A program made the position numbers and the translations under genes. DNA of 44,808 nucleotides, taken from positions 1 to 44,808 of the forward strand of contig JAJPHE010000009.1 in assembly GCA_021325435.1 (NCBI GenBank), given 5' to 3'. This DNA comes from Actinomycetota bacterium. Lineage in GTDB: Bacteria; Actinomycetota; Acidimicrobiia; Acidimicrobiales; JAJPHE01. The notes beneath the pieces are model-generated. The model was not told where the DNA came from. It did not search any database and worked only from the letters and a program-made list of their open reading frames with translations. How positions within the stretch are numbered: the stretch's first letter is position 1; each line of letters begins with the position of its first letter. Positions 1 to 7,203 of this stretch are shown here, piece by piece.

Positions 1-1
1 C

Positions 2-541
2 GCCCCCCGCCGCCGGCCCGCGCTACAGCTCCGCTCAGCTGGCTTCGGCCTTGATCACCTCCGCCGACCTTCCCGCCTGGTACCACCAGCTGCGGCTCGC
101 CGGCGCCGGCACCGCCCCACTCCTTGCGGCCTGCCCTCCGACCTCGCCTCCCTGCCCCACGCCGAGACCGAGTTCGCCTCCTACGGCGTGACCACGTCGG
201 TCTACGACGGCCTCATCGCCGAGCCTCCTGGGCAGGCCAAGGCCATCCTCGACCGGGTGACTGCCGCCCTGCCGTCGTGCCACTCCTACTCGAAGACGGC
301 GGGAGGGCGGACCTTCACCTACACCGTCTCACCCCTCTCCCTCCCCGCCTCCGCCGACCAGAGCCTCGCCGTCCGGCTCGTCACCCGGGTCCAGCGCCAG
401 ACCTTTCAGTTCGACGTGGTCGCCCTGCGCAGGGGCGATGTGATCGCCCTGCTCGGCAACGGCGGCCTGGTCCTCAACGAGGGGACCACCCAGTCGGTCG
501 CCTCCGCCCAGGCGGCGAAGCTGGGGAAGCTGGTGGGGTAG
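2..541 (+). CDS. 3' part of a secreted or sensor-domain protein, probable frameshift
   Basis: Only the downstream part of this gene is in the window. The frame ending at 541 is open from base 2, but its first 35 or so codons are an arginine-rich string unlike protein. In the same stretch the frame starting at base 3 reads as sensible protein (RYSSAQLASALITSADLPAW) and hits a stop near 189. The simplest reading is one indel between about 105 and 130 joining the two frames. The C-terminal part (VYDGL, LPSCHSYSKTAGGRTFTYTV, VVALRRGDVIALLGNG) has the alternating pattern of the extracellular sensor-like domains on actinobacterial lipoproteins and PknH-type kinases. That family link is tentative. 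The start lies outside the window. Confidence 0.5.
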   Translation, partial: APRRRPALQLRSAGFGLDHLRRPSRLVPPAAARRRRHRPTPCGLPSDLASLPHAETEFASYGVTTSVYDGLIAEPPGQAKAILDRVTAALPSCHSYSKTAGGRTFTYTVSPLSLPASADQSLAVRLVTRVQRQTFQFDVVALRRGDVIALLGNGGLVLNEGTTQSVASAQAAKLGKLVG

Positions 542-627
542 GGGGGGCGCTGGCGGAGGGGGCCAGCCGGTGCCCTTTCTGTCCGTTTCATGGGTGTCAC
601 AGGTCTTTCGTAGGGTATGACCCAAAG

Positions 628-643
628 GCGAACATACGTTCGA
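628..643. promoter_or_regulatory. LexA-type SOS box upstream of the DUF222/HNH gene
   Basis: The bases read GCGAACATACGTTCGA, a CGAAC-N4-GTTCG inverted repeat. It matches the actinobacterial LexA consensus TCGAAC-N4-GTTCGA at 11 of 12 specified positions. It lies 17 bp before the ATG at 660, with a GGGGAGG ribosome site between them. LexA control of some 13E12-family genes is described in mycobacteria, so DNA-damage induction is the expected behaviour here. Confidence 0.65.
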
Positions 644-659
644 TCTGCGGGGAGGTGCG

Positions 660-2057
660 ATGGTCGACACCCTGGACCCTCCGGACGCGACCGGCTGCCG
701 GCCGGGCGGACCCGACGAAGCCGGGGGTGGGCCCGGCGGGGCCCGGGTCCATGAGGGCCACGACGACTGGCCCATGTTCGGGCTGAAGGACTGGGTCGCC
801 GACCGCTTCCAGCTCATGGACCGCTCGATGGCGGTGTGGCTGGACGGCCTGGCTGAGCTCGACCGCCAGCAGCTCTGGGCCGAGGACGGGCAGCTGTCCT
901 GCGTGGACTGGCTCATGTGGAGGCTGCGGATCTCGCGGGGCACGGCATTCGAGAAGCTCCGGGTGGCCCGCGAGCTGCGGCGGCGGCCAGTAGTCGCCGA
1001 GGCGCTGGCGGCCGGCGAGATCTCCTACTCGGCGGCCCGCGCCATCACCCGGTTGGACATGCCGGGACGCCCGGTCGACGAGGCCCTCGTCCGGTTGGCC
1101 AGGGAGGGTCCGGTCGTGGCCCTGGAGCAAGCCATCCGCTACTACCAGATACTCGACAACCAGGAGAACCTGTCCGACTACTTCAACAAGTGGGATCGGC
1201 GCGGGATGCGCGTCGAGGAACCGTTCCGTGGCGGGTACGGCGCGGTGATCACCATCCTTGACGCCCTCGAGCTCGCCGAAGTGAAGGCAGCGGTGCAGGC
1301 GTTCATGAAGCCCGACCCTGTGGACGACTCACCAGCTGGTGACAACCCACGCGCTGACAGCGTCGACGCCACGTCGAACGGTCACCGTCCTGTGGACGAG
1401 TCACCAGCTGGTGACTCACTGGGACCGGACGACCCCGGCGCCCCTGTGGATGAGTCACCAGCTGAAGACTGGGAGCCGGACCTCGCCCCCTACGCACAGC
1501 GCCAGGCCGATGCCTTCATGGCGATGGTTCGCACCGCCCTGGCCCATGCGCACGAGGGGCACGCGGTGGGTGCGGATCGATACATGGTTCACGCCGTGGT
1601 TGACACCAAGCGACCGGCGGAGGCCGACGACAAGCGAATCGGCCAACTCCTCAACGGGACGTTGTTGGAGCCTGATCTGTTGTCTCGCATGGTTTGTGAC
1701 TCGTCGCTCGTCGTTCACATGGTCGACGGCGTCGAGCCGCTGAACCTCGGCCGCAAGACGAGGAGCTGGTCAACAGCCCAACGCCGCGCCATCACCGTGC
1801 GCGACGGGAAACAATGCCGTTTCCCGGGTTGCCGTCGGCGGATCGGCGACATCCACCATGTCGCCCACTGGGAGCACGGTGGGGCGACGGACATCGCCAA
1901 TGGTGCCTACGTGTGTACCCGCCACCACACCCTGCTCCATAAGGGCTACGACGCCGTCGGAGACACCAACGGTCAGCTGACGTTCAAGCGGCCCGATGGC
2001 ACTGTCGTGGGGAGCACCGCTCCGCCGAACCGGGCGGCGATGTTGACTCTCGTATAG
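660..2057 (+). CDS. DUF222 / 13E12-family HNH endonuclease
   Basis: The product is a 465-residue protein of the 13E12/DUF222 family, which is abundant in Actinomycetota. The N-terminal helical DUF222 region (about residues 20-230) includes the RISRGTAFEKLRVARELRRR-type segment seen in this family. A low-complexity acidic linker follows (about 220-275). The C-terminal HNH nuclease domain (about 385-445) shows CRFPGC, then DIHHVAHWEHGG, then CTRHHTLLH, giving the Cys and His metal ligands and the catalytic His. The ATG at 660 follows GGGGAGG at ideal distance. The linker is built from three in-frame repeats of DNA. A near-consensus SOS box sits just upstream. Nuclease activity is expected from the intact motif; the cellular target is unknown for this family. 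Confidence 0.88.
   Translation: MVDTLDPPDATGCRPGGPDEAGGGPGGARVHEGHDDWPMFGLKDWVADRFQLMDRSMAVWLDGLAELDRQQLWAEDGQLSCVDWLMWRLRISRGTAFEKLRVARELRRRPVVAEALAAGEISYSAARAITRLDMPGRPVDEALVRLAREGPVVALEQAIRYYQILDNQENLSDYFNKWDRRGMRVEEPFRGGYGAVITILDALELAEVKAAVQAFMKPDPVDDSPAGDNPRADSVDATSNGHRPVDESPAGDSLGPDDPGAPVDESPAEDWEPDLAPYAQRQADAFMAMVRTALAHAHEGHAVGADRYMVHAVVDTKRPAEADDKRIGQLLNGTLLEPDLLSRMVCDSSLVVHMVDGVEPLNLGRKTRSWSTAQRRAITVRDGKQCRFPGCRRRIGDIHHVAHWEHGGATDIANGAYVCTRHHTLLHKGYDAVGDTNGQLTFKRPDGTVVGSTAPPNRAAMLTLV
1317..1469. repeat. Three in-frame 27-bp direct repeats with a palindromic core
   Basis: Copies begin at 1317, 1389 and 1443 (27 bp each) and encode variants of PVDESPAGD. Spacings of 72 and 54 bp keep the reading frame. 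The middle copy contains a perfect 20-bp palindrome at 1398-1417 centred on CCAGCTGG; the first copy keeps most of it and the third has lost the right arm. Codon choice is nearly identical between copies, which suggests recent duplication rather than protein-level convergence. Confidence 0.8.
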
Positions 2058-2060
2058 GAG

Positions 2061-2660
2061 TCAGGTGACCTGGACGGTCCCCGTCATGGACGGATGCATG
2101 GAGCAGTGGTACGGGAAAGCGCCCGGGCTGTTGAAGGTGAAGGAGTAGGACTGGTTCTGGGCCAGCTCGCCTGAGTCGAACTGACCGCCGTCGGCCGTCC
2201 AGGTGTGGTCGACGCTGTCCTTGTTGATGACCGTCACCTTGGTACCAACCGCGATCGACAAGGTCGACGGGTTGAAGGCGAAGTTCTGGATGACGATCGT
2301 CGCCGTGTTCGGTGCGGTCGTGGTGGTCGTGGTAATCGCGCTGGTGGTCGTCGTGGTGCCCGCCCCGGGCGCGGTGGTCGTCGTGGTGGTCGGCTGACCG
2401 GTGACGGTGATCCCTGTCGGGCTGTTCGACTTCGGAGCCCCGGGGGCGGGGCTGGCGGCCGTCAGACCCGGGATGCTCGAGGTGGTTGTCGATGACCCAC
2501 CCGTGGCACCGGCCGTCGTCGGGGTGCTCGCCTGCAGGGTCGTCTCCGTTGTCGAGGTGGACCCGAGGGCGGACTGCTTGACCGCCGTTCCTCCACCTCC
2601 GCAGGCCGCGGCCATGAGGGCCAGCCCGGCGACCGCCAGGACCCCTCTCGTCCGCCTCAT
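2061..2660 (-). CDS. Secreted cupredoxin-domain lipoprotein
   Basis: The chosen ATG at 2660 gives a short basic N-terminus (MRRTRG), a hydrophobic stretch and a lipobox-like LMAAAC, so the mature protein is probably lipid-anchored. A long Thr/Ser/Pro-rich linker with runs of threonine follows. The last 80 or so residues form a plastocyanin/azurin-type cupredoxin domain: IQNFAFNPSTLSIAVGTKV, the first copper His in DHTWTADGG, and the C-terminal FPYHCSMHPSM supplying Cys, His and Met. All type-1 copper ligands are present, so an electron-transfer or copper-holding role outside the membrane is likely. In-frame ATGs at 2684 and 2726 are possible, but would put extra residues before the signal peptide. 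It diverges from the lipoprotein gene at 2792. Confidence 0.85.
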   Translation of the reverse strand: MRRTRGVLAVAGLALMAAACGGGGTAVKQSALGSTSTTETTLQASTPTTAGATGGSSTTTSSIPGLTAASPAPGAPKSNSPTGITVTGQPTTTTTTAPGAGTTTTTSAITTTTTTAPNTATIVIQNFAFNPSTLSIAVGTKVTVINKDSVDHTWTADGGQFDSGELAQNQSYSFTFNSPGAFPYHCSMHPSMTGTVQVT

Positions 2661-2779
2661 CGCCGTCATCCTCGCCCCGGTCATCCTCGGCACCCTGCCA
2701 TACGGCGGTTCCGGATCGGCGGTCATCAGGTGGGCGTGGTTCTCGTAGATTCCCTCTGGAATTCGCCGAAAGACATCGA

Positions 2780-2785
2780 TATGTT
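2780..2785 (+). promoter_or_regulatory. -10 element of an apparently leaderless promoter
   Basis: TATGTT lies 6 nt before the GTG at 2792 and no Shine-Dalgarno sequence is present. This spacing would start the transcript at or next to the start codon, as in common actinobacterial leaderless genes. Confidence 0.45.
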
Positions 2786-2791
2786 CTCATC

Positions 2792-3406
2792 GTGGTCCGA
2801 TCTGGGGACAGACCATGGGCTGGGTGGCTCGGCGCGGCCTGCGCCGGCCTAGGCCTGCTGCTGGCCGCCTGCGGCGGCGGGGTGCCGGCGGCTCAGCCGC
2901 AAGCCACCGTCCCGTCGGCGGCGACCCTCGACCCGTACGCCGTGCCGGCGAAGATCACGCCGGCGTACGTGCAGCGGGTGCTGAACGCGCTGGAGACAGT
3001 GAACGGTGAGTCTCTTAGGTTGATCCTGTCCCAGCACGCCTTCCCTGCCGGCGCGGCTGTCTTGTTGCGCGCCATCAATACACCTGATGAGTTCCAGCGC
3101 CAGACGGGTCTATGGGGCCAAGAGATTGCGCAGGGGCTCAAGAACTACAAGGCCAATCCGGGCGTTGTGCACGACCAACTGGCTCGTGAGCTCTCCGCCA
3201 ACCCCCAATGCATCTTCACACAGGTCAATCGGGATTTCAGCGCAGTTGCGGTGACATCGCCACCGCCCCACATCACCTTCATCGAGCTACGCAGCAAAGA
3301 TCCGAGTCAAGATCCTGAACACGTGAACCCAACCCCTTGGGTCTTTGCCTTCGTCGGGTTCAGTTCAACCGGTGGTCAGCCGGCGGATCCATGCGCAAGT
3401 ACGTAG
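2792..3406 (+). CDS. Lipoprotein of unknown function
   Basis: This 204-residue protein starts at a GTG with no ribosome site but a TATGTT -10 element 6 nt upstream. Residues 10-27 form a signal peptide ending in the lipobox LLAAC, followed by GGG and a short proline/alanine linker, so it should be an outer-face lipoprotein. The remainder (about 45-204) is a globular domain with no motif I recognise; it has a cluster of aromatic and charged residues (FQRQTGLWGQEI) and a C-terminal PWVFAFVGF. The last 16 bp overlap the next gene, so the two are probably translated together and may act as a pair at the cell surface. Confidence 0.7.
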   Translation: MVRSGDRPWAGWLGAACAGLGLLLAACGGGVPAAQPQATVPSAATLDPYAVPAKITPAYVQRVLNALETVNGESLRLILSQHAFPAGAAVLLRAINTPDEFQRQTGLWGQEIAQGLKNYKANPGVVHDQLARELSANPQCIFTQVNRDFSAVAVTSPPPHITFIELRSKDPSQDPEHVNPTPWVFAFVGFSSTGGQPADPCAST

Positions 3407-4206
3407 TCGCACTGTCGGTTCTGCTGGCCACCGGTAGCGCTTGGGCCTCGGCCACGGAGCCCCCGGCGAACGTAACGGAAGGGCTTGACGGGGGCACCAT
3501 CACGTATCAGGTCCAAGGAGGTTCTCCGGGGAGTTCCAGCTCGCTGCCTGGATCCAAGGGAGACGCCGGGTCTTCGATACCCCGGTACGAGATCGATGTT
3601 CCTCAACTCGTTTCTTTGAACGGGGGCTTCTACGTTGCGGTAGCGCGGACGTATGTGACGGACCCGGCGGCGGCGCAATCGGCGAACGACTCCAACGCCG
3701 GGCGGTGGCGGGTGTTCCTCGGCCAATGGGGGCCATGCCCGCAGACGGCGCTGCCGGCGGGTGGGGTGCCCCCGGCGGTGATCGCCGCGGCGTGGTGGGA
3801 GGCGCACGGGCAGGACCTGCTGGCCAAGCCGGCGCCCCGGATCGATCCGGGGTATGCGCTGGCGGGGAAGACGGCCTACCTGCAGACCGGCGGGATGACG
3901 GGACAGTCCTTCAGCAACCCGACCCCGCCGGGGGCGTTGGTGATCTCGGCCAAGGGCGAGTTCTACGTCGACTGGGGGGACGGCACCGGCCTGAGCGGCC
4001 CCTACGACACGACCGGGGGCCCGTGGCCGTCCGGGCAGATCACCCACGTGTGGGCCGACGCCGGCACCTACACGGTGACCGTCATCGAGCGCTGGACCGC
4101 CACCTGGGCTCTGGCCGGCCAGACCGGTCAGCTGACCGCCCTGCGCACCCAGGGGGAGATAGCGGCCTTCCCGGTCCGCCAGCTCGAGTCGGTGCGTAAC
4201 CGATGA
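3391..4206 (+). CDS. Secreted protein with PKD-like domain
   Basis: A start at ATG 3391 gives a clean signal peptide (MRKYVVALSVLLATGSAWAS) with an AxA-like cleavage site; an earlier in-frame GTG would spoil it. The mature protein is about 250 residues. The C-terminal half contains FYVDWGDGTG and ITHVWADAGTYTVTVIERW, the WGDG and YTVTV signatures of PKD or similar beta-sandwich domains used in surface adhesion. The gene overlaps the preceding lipoprotein gene by 16 bp, implying translational coupling. Other actinobacterial secretion loci carry similar WGDGT proteins beside small lipoproteins, but I see no pilus or secretion genes here, so the partner is unknown. Confidence 0.7.
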   Translation: MRKYVVALSVLLATGSAWASATEPPANVTEGLDGGTITYQVQGGSPGSSSSLPGSKGDAGSSIPRYEIDVPQLVSLNGGFYVAVARTYVTDPAAAQSANDSNAGRWRVFLGQWGPCPQTALPAGGVPPAVIAAAWWEAHGQDLLAKPAPRIDPGYALAGKTAYLQTGGMTGQSFSNPTPPGALVISAKGEFYVDWGDGTGLSGPYDTTGGPWPSGQITHVWADAGTYTVTVIERWTATWALAGQTGQLTALRTQGEIAAFPVRQLESVRNR

Positions 4207-4246
4207 GTTAACCCTCGGTGACACTTTCGCCCCTTTGCCGGGATCC

Positions 4247-6025
4247 ATGGAGGAGCGGGGCCGCCGGAGTAGAAATTCTCTACCTGAAATGTCGGAACGG
4301 GAGACGAGCCGCCCCTCGGTTTCGCTGGCCGAGGCGGCCAAGTACCTGAGCCTGCCCGAGGAGTCGGTGCGGAGCCTGGCCGCGGCCGGCTACGTGGAGG
4401 CCAGTACCGACTCGTCCGAGCCCGTCTTCAAGATGGTGGACCTCAAGGCGTTCCTCGCCCGTAATGCCGACAACGGGTCGGGCAACCTGCTCGAGCTGGC
4501 CGAGGACGATCCCGACCCCCAGGTGCTCCTCGACGATCTCGACGCCCGGTCGGAGGACATGGCCCGGCGGGCGTTCGACATCTTCGCCGCCGCCATCCCG
4601 GAGGCACGGGGCTGGTCGCTCAGCGAGCGGGCCCGCTTCATCGCCCAGTCCAAGAGCCGGTTCGAGGCGATCCTCGCCGTCACCGGCCAGGGGGCCGAGG
4701 TGGACGAGGCGCTGGTGGACGACCTCCAGGAGGTCGGTGCCGCCGCCGCCTGGGCCCAGTCGCCCCTGCCCCAGCTGCTGGTCACCCTGCGCATTTCCCG
4801 CGACCTGGTGGTGCAGACCTCGGTCGAGCTGGCCGAGGAGCGCGGCGGCCGGTGGGGGCTGGCCCTGTCGCTGCTGCTGACCCGGGTGCTGCCGGCGATG
4901 GACCGGCTGACCGACGCCCTGGCCCAGGGCTACTGGTCGGCGATGGTCGCCCGCGAGGAGGAGGCCAGCGCCCGTTACGCCTACGTGGTCGAGCACTCCT
5001 CCGACGGTGTCTGGGAGGTCGACCTCGACGGGTGCATCCAGTACGCCAACCCGGCCCTGGCCCTCCTGCTCGGCCGCGACGTGGAGGACCTCGAAGGGAC
5101 GCTGCTGACCGAGGCGCTCGTCGGCGACGAGACCGACCGCATCTCGCTCGACCGGCTGACGCCGTCGGCGGCGGTGCCGTCGGAGCCGTTCGAACTGGCC
5201 ATCCGCCGAGCCGACGGGGTCCGGCGGGTGCTGGCGGTGCGGGTGCAGGCCCGTCTCCAGGACGATCAGGTGGTGGGCTTCCAGGGGGTCGCCCGCGACA
5301 CCACCGCCCTCCATGACCTCGAGGCGGAGAAGAACGAGTTCCTGGCCCTGGTCACCCACGACCTGCGCACCCCGCTGTCGACCATCCTCGGTCTCGGGGC
5401 CAGCCTCGAGACCCTGGGCGACCAGGTGACGGGTCCGCGGATCCAGCGCATGGGAGAGGCGATCCGCCGGCAGGCCGAGCGCATCTCGCGCCTGGCCGAC
5501 GACCTCTACGACGTGAGCCGGCTCGAGGCCCACTCCCTGCTGCTGTCGCCCCGGCCGGTGGACCTCTCCCAGGTGGTCGAGGCTGCCCTCGACTCGGTGG
5601 ACCCGAACGCCGGCGACGTGTCGGCGCTGGTGGAGCGCAAGATCCCTGCCGGGGTGACCGTGCAGGCCGATCCCCGCCGGCTCGAGCAGGTGGTCGCCAA
5701 CCTGGTGGCCAACGCCCTCGAGCACGGGGCGGCGCCCGTGGTGGTGGAGACCCTCCCGGCCGGACCGGCCGAGGTGCGCTTCGCTGTGCGCGACCACGGG
5801 GGCGGGGTGGCCGACTCGGTGGTGCCCGTCATGTTCAGCCGGGTGCACACCCTCTCGCGCCACCAGAGCCGGGCCGGGCTCGGAACCGGGCTCGGGCTGT
5901 TCCTCGTCAAGGGCCTGGTCGAGGCCATGGGCGGGCGGGTGCAGTACACCGGATCGGACAAAGGGGCCGTATTCGAGGTGACCCTGGGGGTCCCCCGCCG
6001 GCCCGCCGACTCGATGGTGCTCTGA
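4247..6025 (+). CDS. HTH-PAS sensor histidine kinase
   Basis: The product is a soluble kinase of about 592 residues with no membrane segment. Order of parts: an excisionase/MerR-type helix-turn-helix near residues 20-55 (VSLAEAAKYLSLPEESVRSLAAAGYVEA); an uncharacterised helical region to about 235; a PAS domain about 240-355 (YVVEHSSDGVWEVDLDG); HisKA with the phospho-acceptor in VTHDLRTPLS near 371; and HATPase_c with N box (NLVANALEHG), DHGGG and GLGTGLGLF. The start is uncertain: a TTG at 4235 and an ATG at 4289 are in frame and none has a strong ribosome site. No response regulator is adjacent, so it is an orphan kinase. A DNA-binding fold at the N-terminus of a histidine kinase is unusual. 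Confidence 0.85.
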   Translation: MEERGRRSRNSLPEMSERETSRPSVSLAEAAKYLSLPEESVRSLAAAGYVEASTDSSEPVFKMVDLKAFLARNADNGSGNLLELAEDDPDPQVLLDDLDARSEDMARRAFDIFAAAIPEARGWSLSERARFIAQSKSRFEAILAVTGQGAEVDEALVDDLQEVGAAAAWAQSPLPQLLVTLRISRDLVVQTSVELAEERGGRWGLALSLLLTRVLPAMDRLTDALAQGYWSAMVAREEEASARYAYVVEHSSDGVWEVDLDGCIQYANPALALLLGRDVEDLEGTLLTEALVGDETDRISLDRLTPSAAVPSEPFELAIRRADGVRRVLAVRVQARLQDDQVVGFQGVARDTTALHDLEAEKNEFLALVTHDLRTPLSTILGLGASLETLGDQVTGPRIQRMGEAIRRQAERISRLADDLYDVSRLEAHSLLLSPRPVDLSQVVEAALDSVDPNAGDVSALVERKIPAGVTVQADPRRLEQVVANLVANALEHGAAPVVVETLPAGPAEVRFAVRDHGGGVADSVVPVMFSRVHTLSRHQSRAGLGTGLGLFLVKGLVEAMGGRVQYTGSDKGAVFEVTLGVPRRPADSMVL

Positions 6026-6088
6026 ACCCCTTTCAATCGGTCGGCCGGCTCCGTACCCTCTCTGTCGACGTCTACGGAGGGGGAAACG

Positions 6089-6691
6089 ATGCACGCACGG
6101 GCGGTCACGTTCAGGGGAGCCACTGACATCGACGCCGGGCTCGACCTGGTGCGCGAGCAGGTGATTCCGATGCTCAAGCAGCAGAAGGGGTACCGGGGCA
6201 TCAGCGTCAGCGCCGACCGGGCTGGTGGCGTAGTGGGCGTTCTGACTATGTGGGACACCGAGGCCGACCGCGACGCCAGCGAGAGCTCAGCGGAGAAGGC
6301 CCGCCAGGAGGCTGCGAGGGTCGTCGGCGGCGAGATCTCGGTCGAGACCTTCGAGCACATCGTCCAGGAGCTAGCCGGCGAGCCGCCCTCGGCTGGGTCC
6401 CCCTTGACCATCATGCCCATCTCGATGGACCCATCCAAGGTCGATGACAACATCGCCTTCTTCCAGTCCACCGTGGCGCCCGAGATCAAGGCCACCCCCG
6501 GATTCCGGGCCCTGCGCCTGCTCATCAACCGCCAGTCCGGGCGCGGCGTCGTCGGCACCGTGTGGGCTAACGAGGACAGCCGCCGTCAGGCTCTCGAGGC
6601 CGGCAAGGCCCGCCAGGCCCGGGCCCGCGAGCGCGGCGTCGAGTTCGGCGAGCCCAGCCTGCGCCAGATCCTGCTGGCCGAGTTCGTGTAG
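6089..6691 (+). CDS. Tandem dimeric alpha-beta-barrel (ABM-like) protein
   Basis: This 200-residue cytoplasmic protein contains two successive ferredoxin-like units resembling the antibiotic biosynthesis monooxygenase/stress-responsive barrel families. The first covers about residues 1-100 (QVIPMLKQQKGYRGISVSAD, VVGVLTMWDTEADRDAS) and the second about 105-200 (STVAPEIKATPGFRALRLLI, GVVGTVWANEDSRRQAL). The two halves align by eye, implying an internal duplication that forms a barrel within one chain. The ATG at 6089 follows GGAGGGGG at good spacing. A strong hairpin terminator follows directly, so it is probably monocistronic. The family includes heme- and quinone-active enzymes as well as uncharacterised members; no catalytic residue is decisive here. 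Confidence 0.7.
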   Translation: MHARAVTFRGATDIDAGLDLVREQVIPMLKQQKGYRGISVSADRAGGVVGVLTMWDTEADRDASESSAEKARQEAARVVGGEISVETFEHIVQELAGEPPSAGSPLTIMPISMDPSKVDDNIAFFQSTVAPEIKATPGFRALRLLINRQSGRGVVGTVWANEDSRRQALEAGKARQARARERGVEFGEPSLRQILLAEFV

Positions 6692-6703
6692 TCACCGGAT
6701 GCG

Positions 6704-6732
6704 AACGGTGCGGGCAGGGGGCCCGCACCGTT
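6704..6732 (+). terminator. 12-bp stem hairpin terminator
   Basis: AACGGTGCGGGC pairs perfectly with GCCCGCACCGTT across a 5-nt AGGGG loop, starting 12 nt after the stop of the barrel protein. There is no long T run after it, which is usual in high-GC actinobacteria. It also separates this gene from the convergent one at 6769 and could act in both directions. Confidence 0.8.
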
Positions 6733-6768
6733 GGTTGTAGAGCTACGACCCTCCCTGCATCATCTCGA

Positions 6769-7047
6769 TCAGGTCGAATTGCGGAAGCTCGGGGGCCCGT
6801 CGCAGAGGGACGCCATCTTCTTGGCCATCTCCTGGGTCTGCGGGGACTCGGAGTTCTTCATCGCCTCCTCGTAGCTGGGGAAGACCACGATGGTGACGTA
6901 GGTGTTGGCGCTGTCGCGGTCGCGACACACATAGGCCCGGCTGGAGGTCTGGGCTCCCCCCGCCGTCCGGAAGTCCTGGACCAACTTTTGGATCTCGTCG
7001 AACTTGGCCGTCTTGTACTCGATGATCTGCGCGAACTGATCGGACAA
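6769..7047 (-). CDS. Small alpha-beta-barrel protein, C-terminus apparently frameshifted
   Basis: The start is a TTG at 7047 with GAGGAGGA at proper spacing; upstream codons are low-quality sequence. The 92-residue product (SDQFAQIIEYKTAKFDEIQK, TYVTIVVFPSYEEAMKNS, MAKKMASLCDGPPSFRN) looks like a small dimeric alpha-beta-barrel protein common in actinobacteria. After SFRN the frame ends abruptly (ST, stop). A one-base insertion near 6780 would instead continue FDLIEMMQGGS and stop at 6743-6745, which is a far more natural family C-terminus. Either the sequence lost a base or the gene carries a recent frameshift. Function is unknown beyond the fold. Confidence 0.65.
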   Translation of the reverse strand: MSDQFAQIIEYKTAKFDEIQKLVQDFRTAGGAQTSSRAYVCRDRDSANTYVTIVVFPSYEEAMKNSESPQTQEMAKKMASLCDGPPSFRNST

Positions 7048-7203
7048 GGTTCCTCCTCGGCGCCGGATGGTCCCAGGCTGCCCGCCGCCGGTTCCCCGGT
7101 CAACGGCCCACGCCCTAACAATTTCCGAACATCCAGGTAAACGGGTACACACAGCCGGGGCCGATCATCAGGTGTGTCAGCAGTTCGACCGAAAGAGGAA
7201 CCG

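Noticed and set aside
2293-2400. Tandem GT-rich repeat in the cupredoxin gene that looks like a DNA repeat array
   Set aside because: It encodes the Thr-rich linker of the protein; units vary in length and have no spacers, so it is not CRISPR or a mobile element.
4280-6094. Very long open frame on the minus strand opposite the histidine kinase (similar ones at 14015-16567 + and 16995-18989 +)
   Set aside because: These mirror strongly conserved genes on the other strand; high third-position GC removes stops. The predicted proteins are His/Gly/Gln-rich and show no motif.
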